Assembly: GCF_019468565.1 (NCBI RefSeq)
Contig: NZ_CP080521.1
Span: 9,238,001 to 9,302,000 of the forward strand
DNA length: 64,000 nucleotides
Direction: 5' to 3'
From: Pseudonocardia sp. DSM 110487
GTDB taxonomy: Bacteria; Actinomycetota; Actinomycetes; Mycobacteriales; Pseudonocardiaceae
Shown: positions 8,672 through 16,500 of the stretch, one piece after another
How positions within the stretch are numbered: the first letter of the stretch is position 1
How the letters are laid out: each line of letters starts with the position of its first letter
Notes under the pieces: generated by a model
The model's input: only the letters and a program-made list of their open reading frames with translations
Databases searched by the model: none
What the model was told of the DNA's origin: nothing
Made by a program: the position numbers and the translations under genes

Positions 8672-8683
8672 GCCAGGGAGATC

Positions 8684-8824
8684 GATCGCCGGTTCGGTGC
8701 GTTGACGGCCGTATCCGGCCGGCTGCGCACCCGACCGGCGATCATCCCTGCCAACAGGGCGGAAGATCATCGGTTCGGTGCGGGGCCGGCCGGATACGGC
8801 CGTGGTTGCACCTAGCGGATGATC
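8684..8824. repeat. Two copies of a 60-bp palindromic intergenic repeat (pair A)
   Basis: Copies at 8684-8743 and 8765-8824 begin with GATCrbCGGTTCGGTGCG, carry a central GGCCG-ATA/TC-GGCCG palindrome, and end with near-reverse-complement arms and GATC. The copies are spaced 81 bp start to start. The same family occurs at 12757-12898. The pair fills the gap between the convergent aspC and hadB genes. Confidence 0.8.
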
Positions 8825-8840
8825 ATGGGCCCGGGTCGGG

Positions 8841-9263
8841 TCACTCGGCCGGGACGGCCACCTCGGCGACCGCGCGGCCAAGCACCGTCTTGCCCTCGAA
8901 CGCGGCCGTGATCGCGACCTTCGCGATGCGCTCACCGCTCTCGGACTCGCTGAGGCCCGTGACCTTGCCGCTGATCTCGACGAGGGCACCCTCGTCGTCG
9001 TCCGGCACGACCACGGGGCGGGTGAAGCGCACGCCGTAGCTCCGCATGGCGGCCGGGCCGCCGGCCCAATCGGTGACGAGGCGCCCTGCGAGCGCCATCG
9101 TCAGCATGCCGTGGGCGATGACGCCGGGAAGGCCGGCCGATGCGGCGACGCGGTCGCTCCAGTGGATCGGGTTGAAGTCGCCGGAGGCGCCCGCGTAGCG
9201 CACGAGGTCGGCGCGCGTGACCCGCACCGACAGCGGCGGCAGCTCGTCGCCGACGGCGGTCAT
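8841..9263 (-). CDS. hadB: MaoC-like (3R)-hydroxyacyl-ACP dehydratase subunit HadB
   Basis: This 140-residue hot-dog fold protein holds the hydratase motif with catalytic Asp and His in YAGASGDFNPIHWSD, followed by GVIAHGMLTMALAGR, which makes it the catalytic subunit of the HadAB pair. HadAB dehydrates 3-hydroxyacyl-ACP in the FAS-II type elongation cycle of mycolate makers and related actinomycetes. Its ATG overlaps the hadA stop by four bases, so the two are translated together. In a non-mycolate organism the same pair may act on other acyl chains (inference). Confidence 0.88.
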   Translation of the reverse strand: MTAVGDELPPLSVRVTRADLVRYAGASGDFNPIHWSDRVAASAGLPGVIAHGMLTMALAGRLVTDWAGGPAAMRSYGVRFTRPVVVPDDDEGALVEISGKVTGLSESESGERIAKVAITAAFEGKTVLGRAVAEVAVPAE

Positions 9264-9709
9264 GACTCGCCCTCCGCCGCCGTGACGAGCAACAGCTTCG
9301 TGGTGGCCACCGGCTCACCGTCGGTGTCGGCGACCTCGCAGCGCAGGGTGAGCATGTGGCTGCCGCCGCGGGTCTTGAGGTCGTCGACGTGGATCGTGGT
9401 GACCAGGTCGTCGCCGCCGCAGATCGGTCGGTGCAGGGTGATCGACTGGTCGCCGTGCACCATGCGGAGGTAGTCCCAGCCGAACGCGGGGTCGCGCAGG
9501 AACGCCTCGATCACCGGCATGGTGAACGTCACGGTGAACGTGGGCGGGGCGACGACGTCGGAGTGACCGGCCGCACGCGCGGCGCCGACGTCCCGGCACA
9601 CGGAAGCGCCCTCGCCGATGGCGAGGGCGAACTCCCGGATCTTCTCGCGGCCGACCCGGTACGGAGCAGTCGGGGGCAGAGCCTTCCCGACGTACGAGAC
9701 GTCGGGCAC
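9260..9709 (-). CDS. hadA: MaoC-like dehydratase subunit HadA
   Basis: The protein of 149 residues is the non-catalytic or substrate-binding partner of HadB. It has the FAS1-type N-terminal dehydratase layout: VGKALPPTAPYRVGREKIREFA, then APPTFTVTFTMP, and the MVHGDQSITLHRPI segment with a degenerate hydratase region. The GTG start at 9709 lies two bases after the rpmG stop, and the stop overlaps hadB, so rpmG-hadA-hadB form a tight operon. It lacks the DFNPIH-type motif of HadB, consistent with a heterodimer in which HadB does the chemistry. Confidence 0.87.
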   Translation of the reverse strand: MPDVSYVGKALPPTAPYRVGREKIREFALAIGEGASVCRDVGAARAAGHSDVVAPPTFTVTFTMPVIEAFLRDPAFGWDYLRMVHGDQSITLHRPICGGDDLVTTIHVDDLKTRGGSHMLTLRCEVADTDGEPVATTKLLLVTAAEGES

Positions 9710-9711
9710 GC

Positions 9712-9879
9712 TCAGCGCGTCTCGCGGTGCTCGCGGTGAGTGCCGCAGTTGGGGCAGAACTTCTTGACGGCGAGCCGGTCGGGGTCGTTGCGCCGGTTCT
9801 TCTTGGTGATGTAGTTGCGGTGCTTGCACTGCTCGCACGCCAGCGTGATCTTCGGCCGAACGTCCGTGGCCTTTGCCAT
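9712..9879 (-). CDS. rpmG: 50S ribosomal protein L33, zinc-binding (four-Cys) form
   Basis: The 55-residue protein has two Cys pairs, C15/C18 (CEQC) and C42/C45 (CPNC), the zinc ribbon of the C+ form of L33, with the typical KKNRRNDPDRLAVKKFCPNC core. It starts the rpmG-hadA-hadB operon, downstream of tRNA-Thr and tRNA-Met. A second, cysteine-free L33 is encoded at 10968-11132; the two probably replace each other according to zinc supply. Confidence 0.97.
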   Translation of the reverse strand: MAKATDVRPKITLACEQCKHRNYITKKNRRNDPDRLAVKKFCPNCGTHREHRETR

Positions 9880-9926
9880 CGCGGGTGCCTCCTGCTGAGC
9901 TGTCTGGTGGATCTGTGTAGAGCCGG

Positions 9927-9999
9927 TAGCGGCGGCCGGACTTGAACCGGCGACACAGCGATTATGAGCCGCTTGCTCTACCGACTGAGCTACGCCGCT
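9927..9999 (-). tRNA. tRNA-Met (anticodon CAT, elongator type)
   Basis: A 73-nt cloverleaf on the minus strand with acceptor AGCGGCG/CGCCGCT, D arm GCTCAGTCGGTAGAGC, anticodon loop CTCATAA and T arm GCCGG-TTCAAGT-CCGGC. CCA is not encoded. The closed A1-T72 pair and the D arm fit the elongator tRNA rather than the initiator. Confidence 0.95.
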
Positions 10000-10028
10000 T
10001 CGCGGAGCCGGATGGTGCCACTCCGCTG

Positions 10029-10101
10029 AGCCCCTTTACGGAATCGAACCGTAGACCTTCTCCTTACCATGGAGACGCTCTGCCGACTGAGCTAAAGGGG
10101 C
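10029..10101 (-). tRNA. tRNA-Thr (anticodon GGT)
   Basis: A 73-nt cloverleaf on the minus strand: acceptor GCCCCTT/AAGGGGC, D arm GCTCAGTCGGCAGAGC, anticodon stem TCTCC/GGAGA with loop ATGGTAA, T arm TACGG-TTCGATT-CCGTA. CCA is not encoded. It is co-oriented with tRNA-Met and rpmG. Confidence 0.96.
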
Positions 10102-10184
10102 GGCATACCGAGCAGGCGGTCACTCCCGCACGGCCGCAGATGATGCTACACAACCCTCCGGCAGCGCCGGAAACGGGTACCTCC

Positions 10185-10490
10185 TCACCAGCTCGACTTG
10201 CGCACCCCCGGCAGGTAGCCGGCGTGCACGAGCTCGCGCAGCCGCACCCGGGACACCCCGAAGGTGCGCAGGTGGCCACGCGGGCGACCGTCCACGGAGT
10301 CGCGGTTGCGCACCCGGGTCGCACTCGCGTCGCGCGGCTGGCGGGCGAGCTCGCGCTGGGCGGCCACCCTCTCCTCCTGGGTGGTCGTCGGCCGCGCGAT
10401 CACGGCCTTCAGCTCCGCCCGACGGGTGGCATGGCGCGCCACGATCGCCTTGCGGTACTCGTTGCGGGCGATCTTCGCCTTCGTCGCCAT
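10185..10490 (-). CDS. rpsN: 30S ribosomal protein S14, cysteine-free (C-) form
   Basis: The protein has 101 residues, the length of the long, zinc-independent S14. It shows RNEYRKAIVARHATRRAELKAVI and the C-terminal RNRDSVDGRPRGHLRTFGVSRVRLRELVHAGYLPGV read in two halves, with no CxxC ribbon. S14 sits in the head of the small subunit. Its ATG overlaps the rpmB stop by one base (TGATG). It is the last gene of the rpmG-rpsR-rpmB-rpsN set, which in other actinobacteria is made under zinc starvation. Confidence 0.96.
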   Translation of the reverse strand: MATKAKIARNEYRKAIVARHATRRAELKAVIARPTTTQEERVAAQRELARQPRDASATRVRNRDSVDGRPRGHLRTFGVSRVRLRELVHAGYLPGVRKSSW

Positions 10491-10726
10491 CAGACCTTCT
10501 CCCCTCGGGCCCTGATCTGCGCCACGGCGGCGTCGACACCGATCCGGTCGATGGTCTTGATCGCGTCGGTGGACAACCGCAGCCGCACGTACCGCCCCTC
10601 CGCCGGGTACCAGTAGCGCTTCTTCTGGATGTTCGGGTCCCACCGCCTGCTCGTGCGGCGGTGGGAGTGCGATACGGACTTGCCGAACCCGGGCTCACGC
10701 CCGGTGAGCTGGCAACGTCGGGACAC
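10490..10726 (-). CDS. rpmB: 50S ribosomal protein L28, alternative paralogue
   Basis: The 78-residue protein has the L28 layout: MSRRCQLTGREPGFGKSVSHSHRRTSRRWDPNIQ read in parts, then KKRYWYPAEGRYVRLRLSTDAIKTIDRIG. Only one cysteine remains, so no zinc ribbon can form, as in the C- form. It lies two bases after the rpsR stop and overlaps rpsN, so all are translated from one message. Confidence 0.95.
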   Translation of the reverse strand: MSRRCQLTGREPGFGKSVSHSHRRTSRRWDPNIQKKRYWYPAEGRYVRLRLSTDAIKTIDRIGVDAAVAQIRARGEKV

Positions 10727-10728
10727 GG

Positions 10729-10968
10729 TCAGCTCCTCCCTGCCTGCGGGTAGGCCAGTAGCGCCATCTCGCGCGCGGTGCGGATCGCGACAGCGACCTT
10801 GCGCTGCTGCTGGGGCGTCAGCCCCGTGACCCGGCGAGCACGGATCTTCCCGCGGTCGGAGATGAACGTGCGCAGCAGCGTGACGTCCTTCCAGTCGACC
10901 TCGGTGATGCCCCGCACGTGCAGCGGGTTGGCCTTCCGCTTCGGTGGCCTGCGCGCCGTGGGTCGCAT
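10729..10968 (-). CDS. rpsR: 30S ribosomal protein S18, cysteine-free (C-) form
   Basis: The 79-residue protein carries the S18 core ITEVDWKDVTLLRTFISDRGKI and RRVTGLTPQQQRKVAVAIRTAREMALL. It has no cysteine, unlike the zinc-binding copy normally next to rpsF. Its ATG overlaps the stop of the L33 gene by one base (TGATG). It belongs to the zinc-sparing ribosomal set. Confidence 0.96.
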   Translation of the reverse strand: MRPTARRPPKRKANPLHVRGITEVDWKDVTLLRTFISDRGKIRARRVTGLTPQQQRKVAVAIRTAREMALLAYPQAGRS

Positions 10969-11132
10969 CAGCGCTCCTCGCGGAACTCGACGTGCCGCCG
11001 GACGGCCGGGTCGTACTTGCGCAGCACGATCCGGTCCGGGTCGTTGCGCCGGTTCTTGCGGGTCACGTACGTGGTGCCGGTGCCGGCCGTCGACCGCAGC
11101 TTCACGATCGGACGCAGCTCGTTGCGGGCCAT
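10968..11132 (-). CDS. rpmG: 50S ribosomal protein L33, cysteine-free (C-) form
   Basis: This 54-residue protein (MARNELRPIVKLRSTAGTG...) keeps the L33 core TRKNRRNDPDRIVLRKYDP but has no cysteine, whereas the copy at 9712-9879 has four. It is too short for many gene finders. It heads the minus-strand operon rpmG-rpsR-rpmB-rpsN; its start lies 20 bp from the Zur-like box at 11152, so that box would control it directly. Confidence 0.96.
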   Translation of the reverse strand: MARNELRPIVKLRSTAGTGTTYVTRKNRRNDPDRIVLRKYDPAVRRHVEFREER

Positions 11133-11151
11133 GCTCCACCCTCCTTACAAA

Positions 11152-11166
11152 CGACATTCATTTTCA
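11152..11166. promoter_or_regulatory. Zur-like operator between divergent zinc-starvation operons
   Basis: Read on the minus strand, the 15 bases are TGAAAATGAATGTCG. The first half is identical to the actinobacterial Zur consensus TGAAAATnATTTTCA and the second half matches at four of seven positions. It lies in the 69-bp gap between the C- rpmG and the CobW-like gene and could repress both. Zur control is inferred from motif and gene content. Confidence 0.7.
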
Positions 11167-11201
11167 TCTAAGGTCAACGTACCCGACCGAGGAGGGATTC
11201 C

Positions 11202-12434
11202 GTGAGCCGACCCGAGCTGCTGGTGCTCTGCGGGCTGCACGCGCCCGGCACCGAGGCCGTGATCGCCCGGATCAGGACGCTCGACCCGGACGTTGCCGTG
11301 CTGCACCACGACCTGCGCGACATCGGCTCCGGGCACGTGCACCGCCGGCTGCGCCACGGCGACCACGACGAGCGCACGGTGCTCGAGCTCGCGCACGGCT
11401 GCCTGTCCTGCACGCTGCGCGAGGACCTGCTGCCCCAGCTGCACCTGCTCAGCGAGCCGGGCGGTCCGCGGCGGATCGTGCTGCACCTCGACCCCGCGCT
11501 CGAGCCCGAGCAGGTCTGCTGGTCGCTCCTGCACGTGCTCGTCGACGACGCCCCGATCACCGACCGGGTCGACCTGCGTGGAGTGATCACCTGCATCGAC
11601 GCGGGCAGCTGGCTCGACGACGCCACCGGCGACTCGACGCTCGACGAACGCGGATTGGCAGAGCTGCCCGACGACGAGCGGACGGTGGCGCAGGTCGCCG
11701 TCGGGCAGGCCGAGTTCGCCGACGTCCTCGTGCACACCGGTACGGCGGACGCGTGGCAGCTCGCCCGCACCGACGCCGTCATGGAGCGGCTGGCACCGGC
11801 CGCGACGCGGATGCTCCTGTCCGGGCTCGACGCCCGCGTGCTGCTCGGCGACCTCCCCCAGGCCGCCCGCCGCGGCCGCCCGGACGACGTGCACGGCCCG
11901 CTGCTGCGCGGGCAGCCACCGCTCACCCGCGACTGCGGCGTGCAGCTCTCCGTGTTCTCCGCGCGGCGGCCGTTCCACCCGGAACGCCTGCACGACGCGA
12001 TCGACGCGCTGCTCGACGGCGTCGTCCGCACGCGCGGCCGGATCTGGCTCGCCACCCGGCCGGAGGCCGTGCTCTGGGTGGAGTCGGCAGGCGGCGGGCT
12101 GCGGATCGGGCACGCCGGCGAGTGGCTCGCCGCTGGGGACGCCGACGCGTGGGCGGCAGCAGGGCCCGAACGGCGCGCGCTCGCGTCGCTCGGCTGGCAC
12201 CCACGCTTCGCCGACCGCGCACAGGACATCGTCGTGCTCTCCCACGCCGCCAGCCCGACCGACATCGAGGCCGCCCTCGCCGACGCGCTGCTGACCGACG
12301 CCGAACTGGCGGCGGGCGAGGCGGCATGGCGCGCCCTCCCCGACCCCTTCGGCTGGTGGCACACCGACCCCTGCGATGAGCCGGCGGGCCTCGCCGCCGC
12401 CGGCCACCCTGACACCGAGCACGAGGAGCACTGA
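11202..12434 (+). CDS. CobW-C domain G3E-like protein with degenerate P-loop, Mrf-like
   Basis: The 410-residue protein has the CobW/G3E layout with the metal-site motif GCLSC at residues 66-70 and a C-terminal CobW_C domain (roughly 245-345, RPFHPERLHDAIDALL onward). The Walker A position reads GLHAPGTEA instead of GxxGxGKT/S, so the P-loop lysine is missing and GTP hydrolysis by the normal mechanism is unlikely. In mycobacteria a CobW-related protein encoded with the C- ribosomal genes (Mrf) recruits the hibernation factor to ribosomes under zinc starvation; location and family suggest this protein is its counterpart (inference). GAGGAGGG precedes the GTG start. The stop overlaps rpmF. Confidence 0.8.
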   Translation: MSRPELLVLCGLHAPGTEAVIARIRTLDPDVAVLHHDLRDIGSGHVHRRLRHGDHDERTVLELAHGCLSCTLREDLLPQLHLLSEPGGPRRIVLHLDPALEPEQVCWSLLHVLVDDAPITDRVDLRGVITCIDAGSWLDDATGDSTLDERGLAELPDDERTVAQVAVGQAEFADVLVHTGTADAWQLARTDAVMERLAPAATRMLLSGLDARVLLGDLPQAARRGRPDDVHGPLLRGQPPLTRDCGVQLSVFSARRPFHPERLHDAIDALLDGVVRTRGRIWLATRPEAVLWVESAGGGLRIGHAGEWLAAGDADAWAAAGPERRALASLGWHPRFADRAQDIVVLSHAASPTDIEAALADALLTDAELAAGEAAWRALPDPFGWWHTDPCDEPAGLAAAGHPDTEHEEH

Positions 12435-12601
12435 TGGCCGTCCCCAAGCGCCGCACGTCCCGGTCGAACACGCGCAAGCGAAGGGCGCAATGGAAGGCGA
12501 CCCCGCCGGACCTGGTTCCGATCACGATCGCGGGCCGCCAGCACCTGGTCCCCCGCCGCCTCGTGCGCGCCTACCAGCGGGGCCTGCTGACCCCGGAGTG
12601 A
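12434..12601 (+). CDS. rpmF: 50S ribosomal protein L32, cysteine-free (C-) form
   Basis: The 55-residue protein begins MAVPKRRTSRSNTRKRRAQWK, in line with L32 throughout its N-terminal half. The C-terminal half (VPITIAGRQHLVPRRLVRAY) lacks the two CxxC pairs of the zinc form. The ATG overlaps the stop of the CobW-like gene (TGATG), so it is coupled to it and would share the Zur-like box. Confidence 0.95.
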   Translation: MAVPKRRTSRSNTRKRRAQWKATPPDLVPITIAGRQHLVPRRLVRAYQRGLLTPE

Positions 12602-12756
12602 TCCCGCCCGGCTCACGCGCGCCATCTCTTCCGGCGCACCCAGTGTCGGGTGACGCGCCCCGTCGACGGGTCGCGTGGGCCGAAAGGGCGTGCGTGGGCG
12701 GACACCGGGGTGCGTAAGGTCCGCGGCCAAGCACGCCCGCGCACTCCGCGAAGGCC

Positions 12757-12898
12757 TGATCAGCAGTTCGGCGCGTTCCCGGTCATATCCGGCCGTCGTC
12801 GCGCCGAAGCATTGATCATGTCCACTCCGCGGAGCCTGATCAACCGTTCGGCGCGTTCCCGGCCGGATTCGGCCGCTGTCGCACCGAATCGATGATCA
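12757..12898. repeat. Two copies of the palindromic intergenic repeat (pair B)
   Basis: Copies at 12757-12818 and 12837-12898 start and end with TGATCA, contain GTTCGGCGCGTTCCCGG, a central GGCCG palindrome and the facing arm GTCGCACCGAA or GTCGCGCCGAA. Start-to-start spacing is 80 bp, almost the same as in pair A at 8684-8824. Confidence 0.8.
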
Positions 12899-12910
12899 TG
12901 GTCGCAAACC

Positions 12911-13086
12911 GCCTCCGGTGGCGCCGCGCGCCCTCTGGGCAGGCCCTTGGGCCTGCCCGCGTGGTTTGCCCGGAGGGGCCGCAGAGGCTCACGGGTCAAG
13001 GGTCGCGAAGCGATCGCGAAGCGACGCCGCAGGCGCCCTTGAGGCGTGAGGGGCGGCCCCGCACACTGCGCGGCGCCACCGGAGGC
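12911..13086. repeat. 176-bp structured element bounded by 19-nt inverted repeats
   Basis: Perfect 19-nt terminal inverted repeats lie at 12911-12929 and 13068-13086. Inside are a perfect 10-bp hairpin with a 2-nt loop (12937-12958) and a pair of facing CTCACG...TCAAGGG / CCCTTGA...TGAG arms. No coding potential is apparent. It may be a MITE-like element or a structured intergenic RNA. Between 13087 and 13304 I see nothing identifiable. Confidence 0.65.
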
Positions 13087-13304
13087 CTACCACGCCGGGA
13101 CCTGTCCGGAGGGCGCGACGGCTCAGGCCCCGGGCATAGCCCCCGCCGAAGATCTCCTCAGGCCTCCCGCGCCGCCAGGTTCCACGCAGCTCAATGGACA
13201 GTAAGGGGCCCCCGCCCGCCCTTACCCCGGATCCACGACCGCCGGACCGAGAACGACGTGATCGCCCGATGTGGTGTACCGCGCCTCAGACCGAACCTGG
13301 TCTC

Positions 13305-13508
13305 ATGTTCACCGACCTCTCCAGCCTGTCCGCCCAGTCCGAGCACCACCGCGCCGAGCTGCTCGCCGACGCCGAGAACTTCCGCCTCGCCCGGCTGGTC
13401 CGCCAGGCCCGCCGCAGACGCCCGGAAACGCCGCGGAGCCATCCACCGCAGCCCGATCCCTCGTCCCGCAATGACAGCGCAGAACGTCGGTACGCCGTGT
13501 CACGATGA
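13305..13508 (+). CDS. Small conserved-looking protein, function unknown
   Basis: The 67-residue protein has a compact helical start (MFTDLSSLSAQSEHHRAELL) followed by the basic segment ENFRLARLVRQARRRRPETP. Short proteins with such a Leu/Arg-rich helix are common in actinobacteria, but I do not recognise a family with a known role. The stop overlaps the next gene by four bases (ATGA), which supports it being translated. No clear ribosome binding site precedes the ATG. Confidence 0.55.
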   Translation: MFTDLSSLSAQSEHHRAELLADAENFRLARLVRQARRRRPETPRSHPPQPDPSSRNDSAERRYAVSR

Positions 13509-16500
13509 CCGATGTGGCGCGGCTGGGGGTCGGCATCGAGCTGGTCGGGCGCCGGCACGAGGTGTCGGCGCTCACCGCGGCCCTCGAGCGCGCCGCGATC
13601 GGCAAGCCCACCGGGCTGCTGATGTCCGGCGACGCCGGGGTCGGCAAGTCCCGCCTGGTGGCCGAGGCGGTCGGGCGGGCGACCGCGGCCGGGTTCACGG
13701 TGCTGGTGGGCCGGTGCCTCGACACGGCCGAGTCTGCCCTGCCCTACCTGCCGTTCACCGAGATCGTCGGCGCGCTGGCGGCCACCCGTCCCGAGCTGGT
13801 CGCGGAGCACGTCGCGCTGCGCCACCTGCTGCCGGGAGGCCTCGCGCGCACGGCCGCCACCGGAGAGCAGCGCGACCTCGGCCAGCTGCAGGTGTTCGAC
13901 GCCGTCCTGTCGGTCCTCGACGAGCTCGCCGCCTCCATGCCCGCGTTGCTGGTCGTGGAGGACCTGCACTGGTCCGACCGCTCCAGTCGCGACCTGCTGT
14001 TCTTCCTGCTCTCCCGGCTCACCGGCCAGCGGCTCGTGGTGCTGGTCACCTACCGCAGTGACGACCTGCACCGGCGCCACCCCCTGCGGCCTCTGCTCTC
14101 GGAGCTGGTGCGGCTGCCCCAGGTCGAGCGGATCGACCTGGCGCCGCTCGGCGCCCGCGAGTCGCTCGAGCTCGTGCGCAAGCTCGCCGACGGGGGCCTT
14201 CCCGAACCGAAGCTGCGGCGGATCGCCCGGCGCAGCGAGGGCAATGCGTTCTTCGCCGAGGAGCTGGTGTCCGCGTCCTCCGACGGGCTGCCGCACGGGC
14301 TCGTCGAGGTGCTGGTGGCCCGCATCGAGGGGCTCTCCACCACCACGCAGCGGGTGCTGCGGATCGCATCGGTCGCCGGGCGGTGGGTGAGCCACCGCGG
14401 CCTGTCCGCGGTCTCCGGCCTGTCCGACGACGACCTCGAGCAGGCGTTGCGTGAGGCGGTCGCCCACCACGTCCTGATCGCGGCCGACACCGAGCCGGGC
14501 GCGATCGGGGCCGACGACGGCTACCAGTTCCGGCACGCCCTGCTGCGCGAGGCGATCTACCACGAGTTGCTGCCGGGTGAGCGCAGCCGGGTGCACGCCC
14601 GGTACGCCGAGCTGCTCGCGGTGGCGGGTGGCACCGGCCCACGCGGCGTGGCCGAGCCCGGCCGGGCCGCGGAGCTGGCCCATCACGCGATGGCGGGCCA
14701 CGACCTGCGCCTCGCACTGGCGGCGTCGGTCCAGGCCGCGATGGAGGCCGACGATCGCGAGGCCCCGGCCGAGGTCCTGCTGCACGCCGAGCGGGCCATC
14801 GAGATGTGGCGCGCGGTGCCCGACGCGGAAGCGGTGGCCGGCGTCGACGAATGCTCGGTCACTCGCTGGGCCGCGTGGGGCGCGAGCAGCACCGGCGACC
14901 CCGACCGCGGCATTGCGCTCGGCAGGCGGGCGCTCGAGCTCGCCGAGGAGCGCGGCGACCCGGCTTTCACTGCCCGGATCGGGCAGCGGTACGCGCTGCG
15001 GTTGCTGGATCTCGCGGGCAGGGAGCAGGAGGCCCTCACCACGGCCCGCCGCGCGCTGAAGCTGCTCGAGCGCGAGCCGCCGTCTTCCGAACTCGCCTGG
15101 ATCCACACCACGCTCGCGCGCGTGCTCACCCGGATCGACCGGTTCACGGAGGCCGTCGCCGAGGCGGAGACCGCGCTCGCCGTGGCCCGGCACCTTCCGG
15201 ACGGTCCGGACGACCACCTCGATGCCGCCAAGGCCGACGCGCTCGTCTCGCTCGCGGTGTGCGCGGAGTACGGCGGCGATCCGGAGCGCGCCCGGCAGCT
15301 CCTCGGCGAGGCCAAGCGGCTGGCGCGACCGTCCGGCAACCTGGCCGTCGAGCTGAGGACCTTCTACTCGCTCGGCATCTCCCTGCTCGACGAAGGCCGG
15401 CTCGCGGAGGCGGGTGCGGAGTTCGCCGCGGGCGAGGAGCGGGCCGCCGCCACCGGCACCACGTGGAGCGCGTACGGGCTCAACCTGCGGGTGGCCCACG
15501 TGATCGCCCGGTTCATGCGGGGCGAGTGGGACGCGGCGGAGGCGGCTGCCGAGATCGCAGGCGAGTCGGTGTCGGCTGTCGTCGCCACCCGGCTCGCCGC
15601 GGCGGGCCTGCTCACCGCGGTGGGGCGGGGCCGGTTCGCGGCCGCGGAGCGGCGGCTCGCGGAGCTGCGCGACTCCGCGCAGGTCGACGACCAGGTGATC
15701 CTGCTCATGGGGCAGGCAGGCGCCGAGGCCGCGCTCTGGCAGGGCCGGCCCGACGAGGCGGCGCGCCGGGCGAGGGAGGCCATCGCCGACCTAGAGTTCG
15801 GCTCCTTCACCGAGCTCACGCCCCACCTCGGCCGCATCCTGCTCGGCGCGCTCGGCGCGGCCGCCCACGTCGAGATGGCGCAGGCCGGGCTGCAGCCCGT
15901 CGAGGAGGCCACGGCGGCGGCGCGCGAGATGGTGCGCATCGCCGAACAGGCCGCCGAGCGCGGTCTCCCCCGCGCCGGCACGCTCGGGCCCGAGGGCACC
16001 GCGTGGCTGCGGCGCGCGCGGGCCGAGCTCATCCGCCTCACCGGCGACGATCCGGCCGCGTGGCGACAGGTCGCCGACGCGTTCGGGTACGAGACGGGCG
16101 GCGCAGGCCCGTGCTCCGGTCCGGCACCGGTCGGCTACCGGCAGGCGTACGCGCTGATGCGGCACGCGGAGGCCGTGCTGGCGGGCGGCGGCTCCCACGC
16201 GCTGGCCGAGCCCGACCTGCGTGCGGCCTATGCCACCGCCACCGCCTTGGGTGCCGAACCGCTCGCGGGCGCACTGCGCGAGCTGGCCCGGCGGGCGGGC
16301 GTGCAGCTCGAGCCGGCGGCGGCAAGCCCCGAGCCGGCCGGGCCCCACCCCCTCACGCCCCGGGAGCGTTCAGTGCTCGCGCTCGTTGCCGAGGGCCGCA
16401 CCAACCGGCAGGTGGGAGCGGAGCTGTTCATCAGCGAGAAGACGGTGAGCGTGCACCTGTCGCGGGTGATGGCGAAGCTGGGCGCGAGCAGCCGCACGGA

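Noticed and set aside
12602..13304. Insertion sequence or transposase in the repeat-rich gap
   Set aside because: No transposase-like frame on either strand; only palindromic repeats and one structured element.
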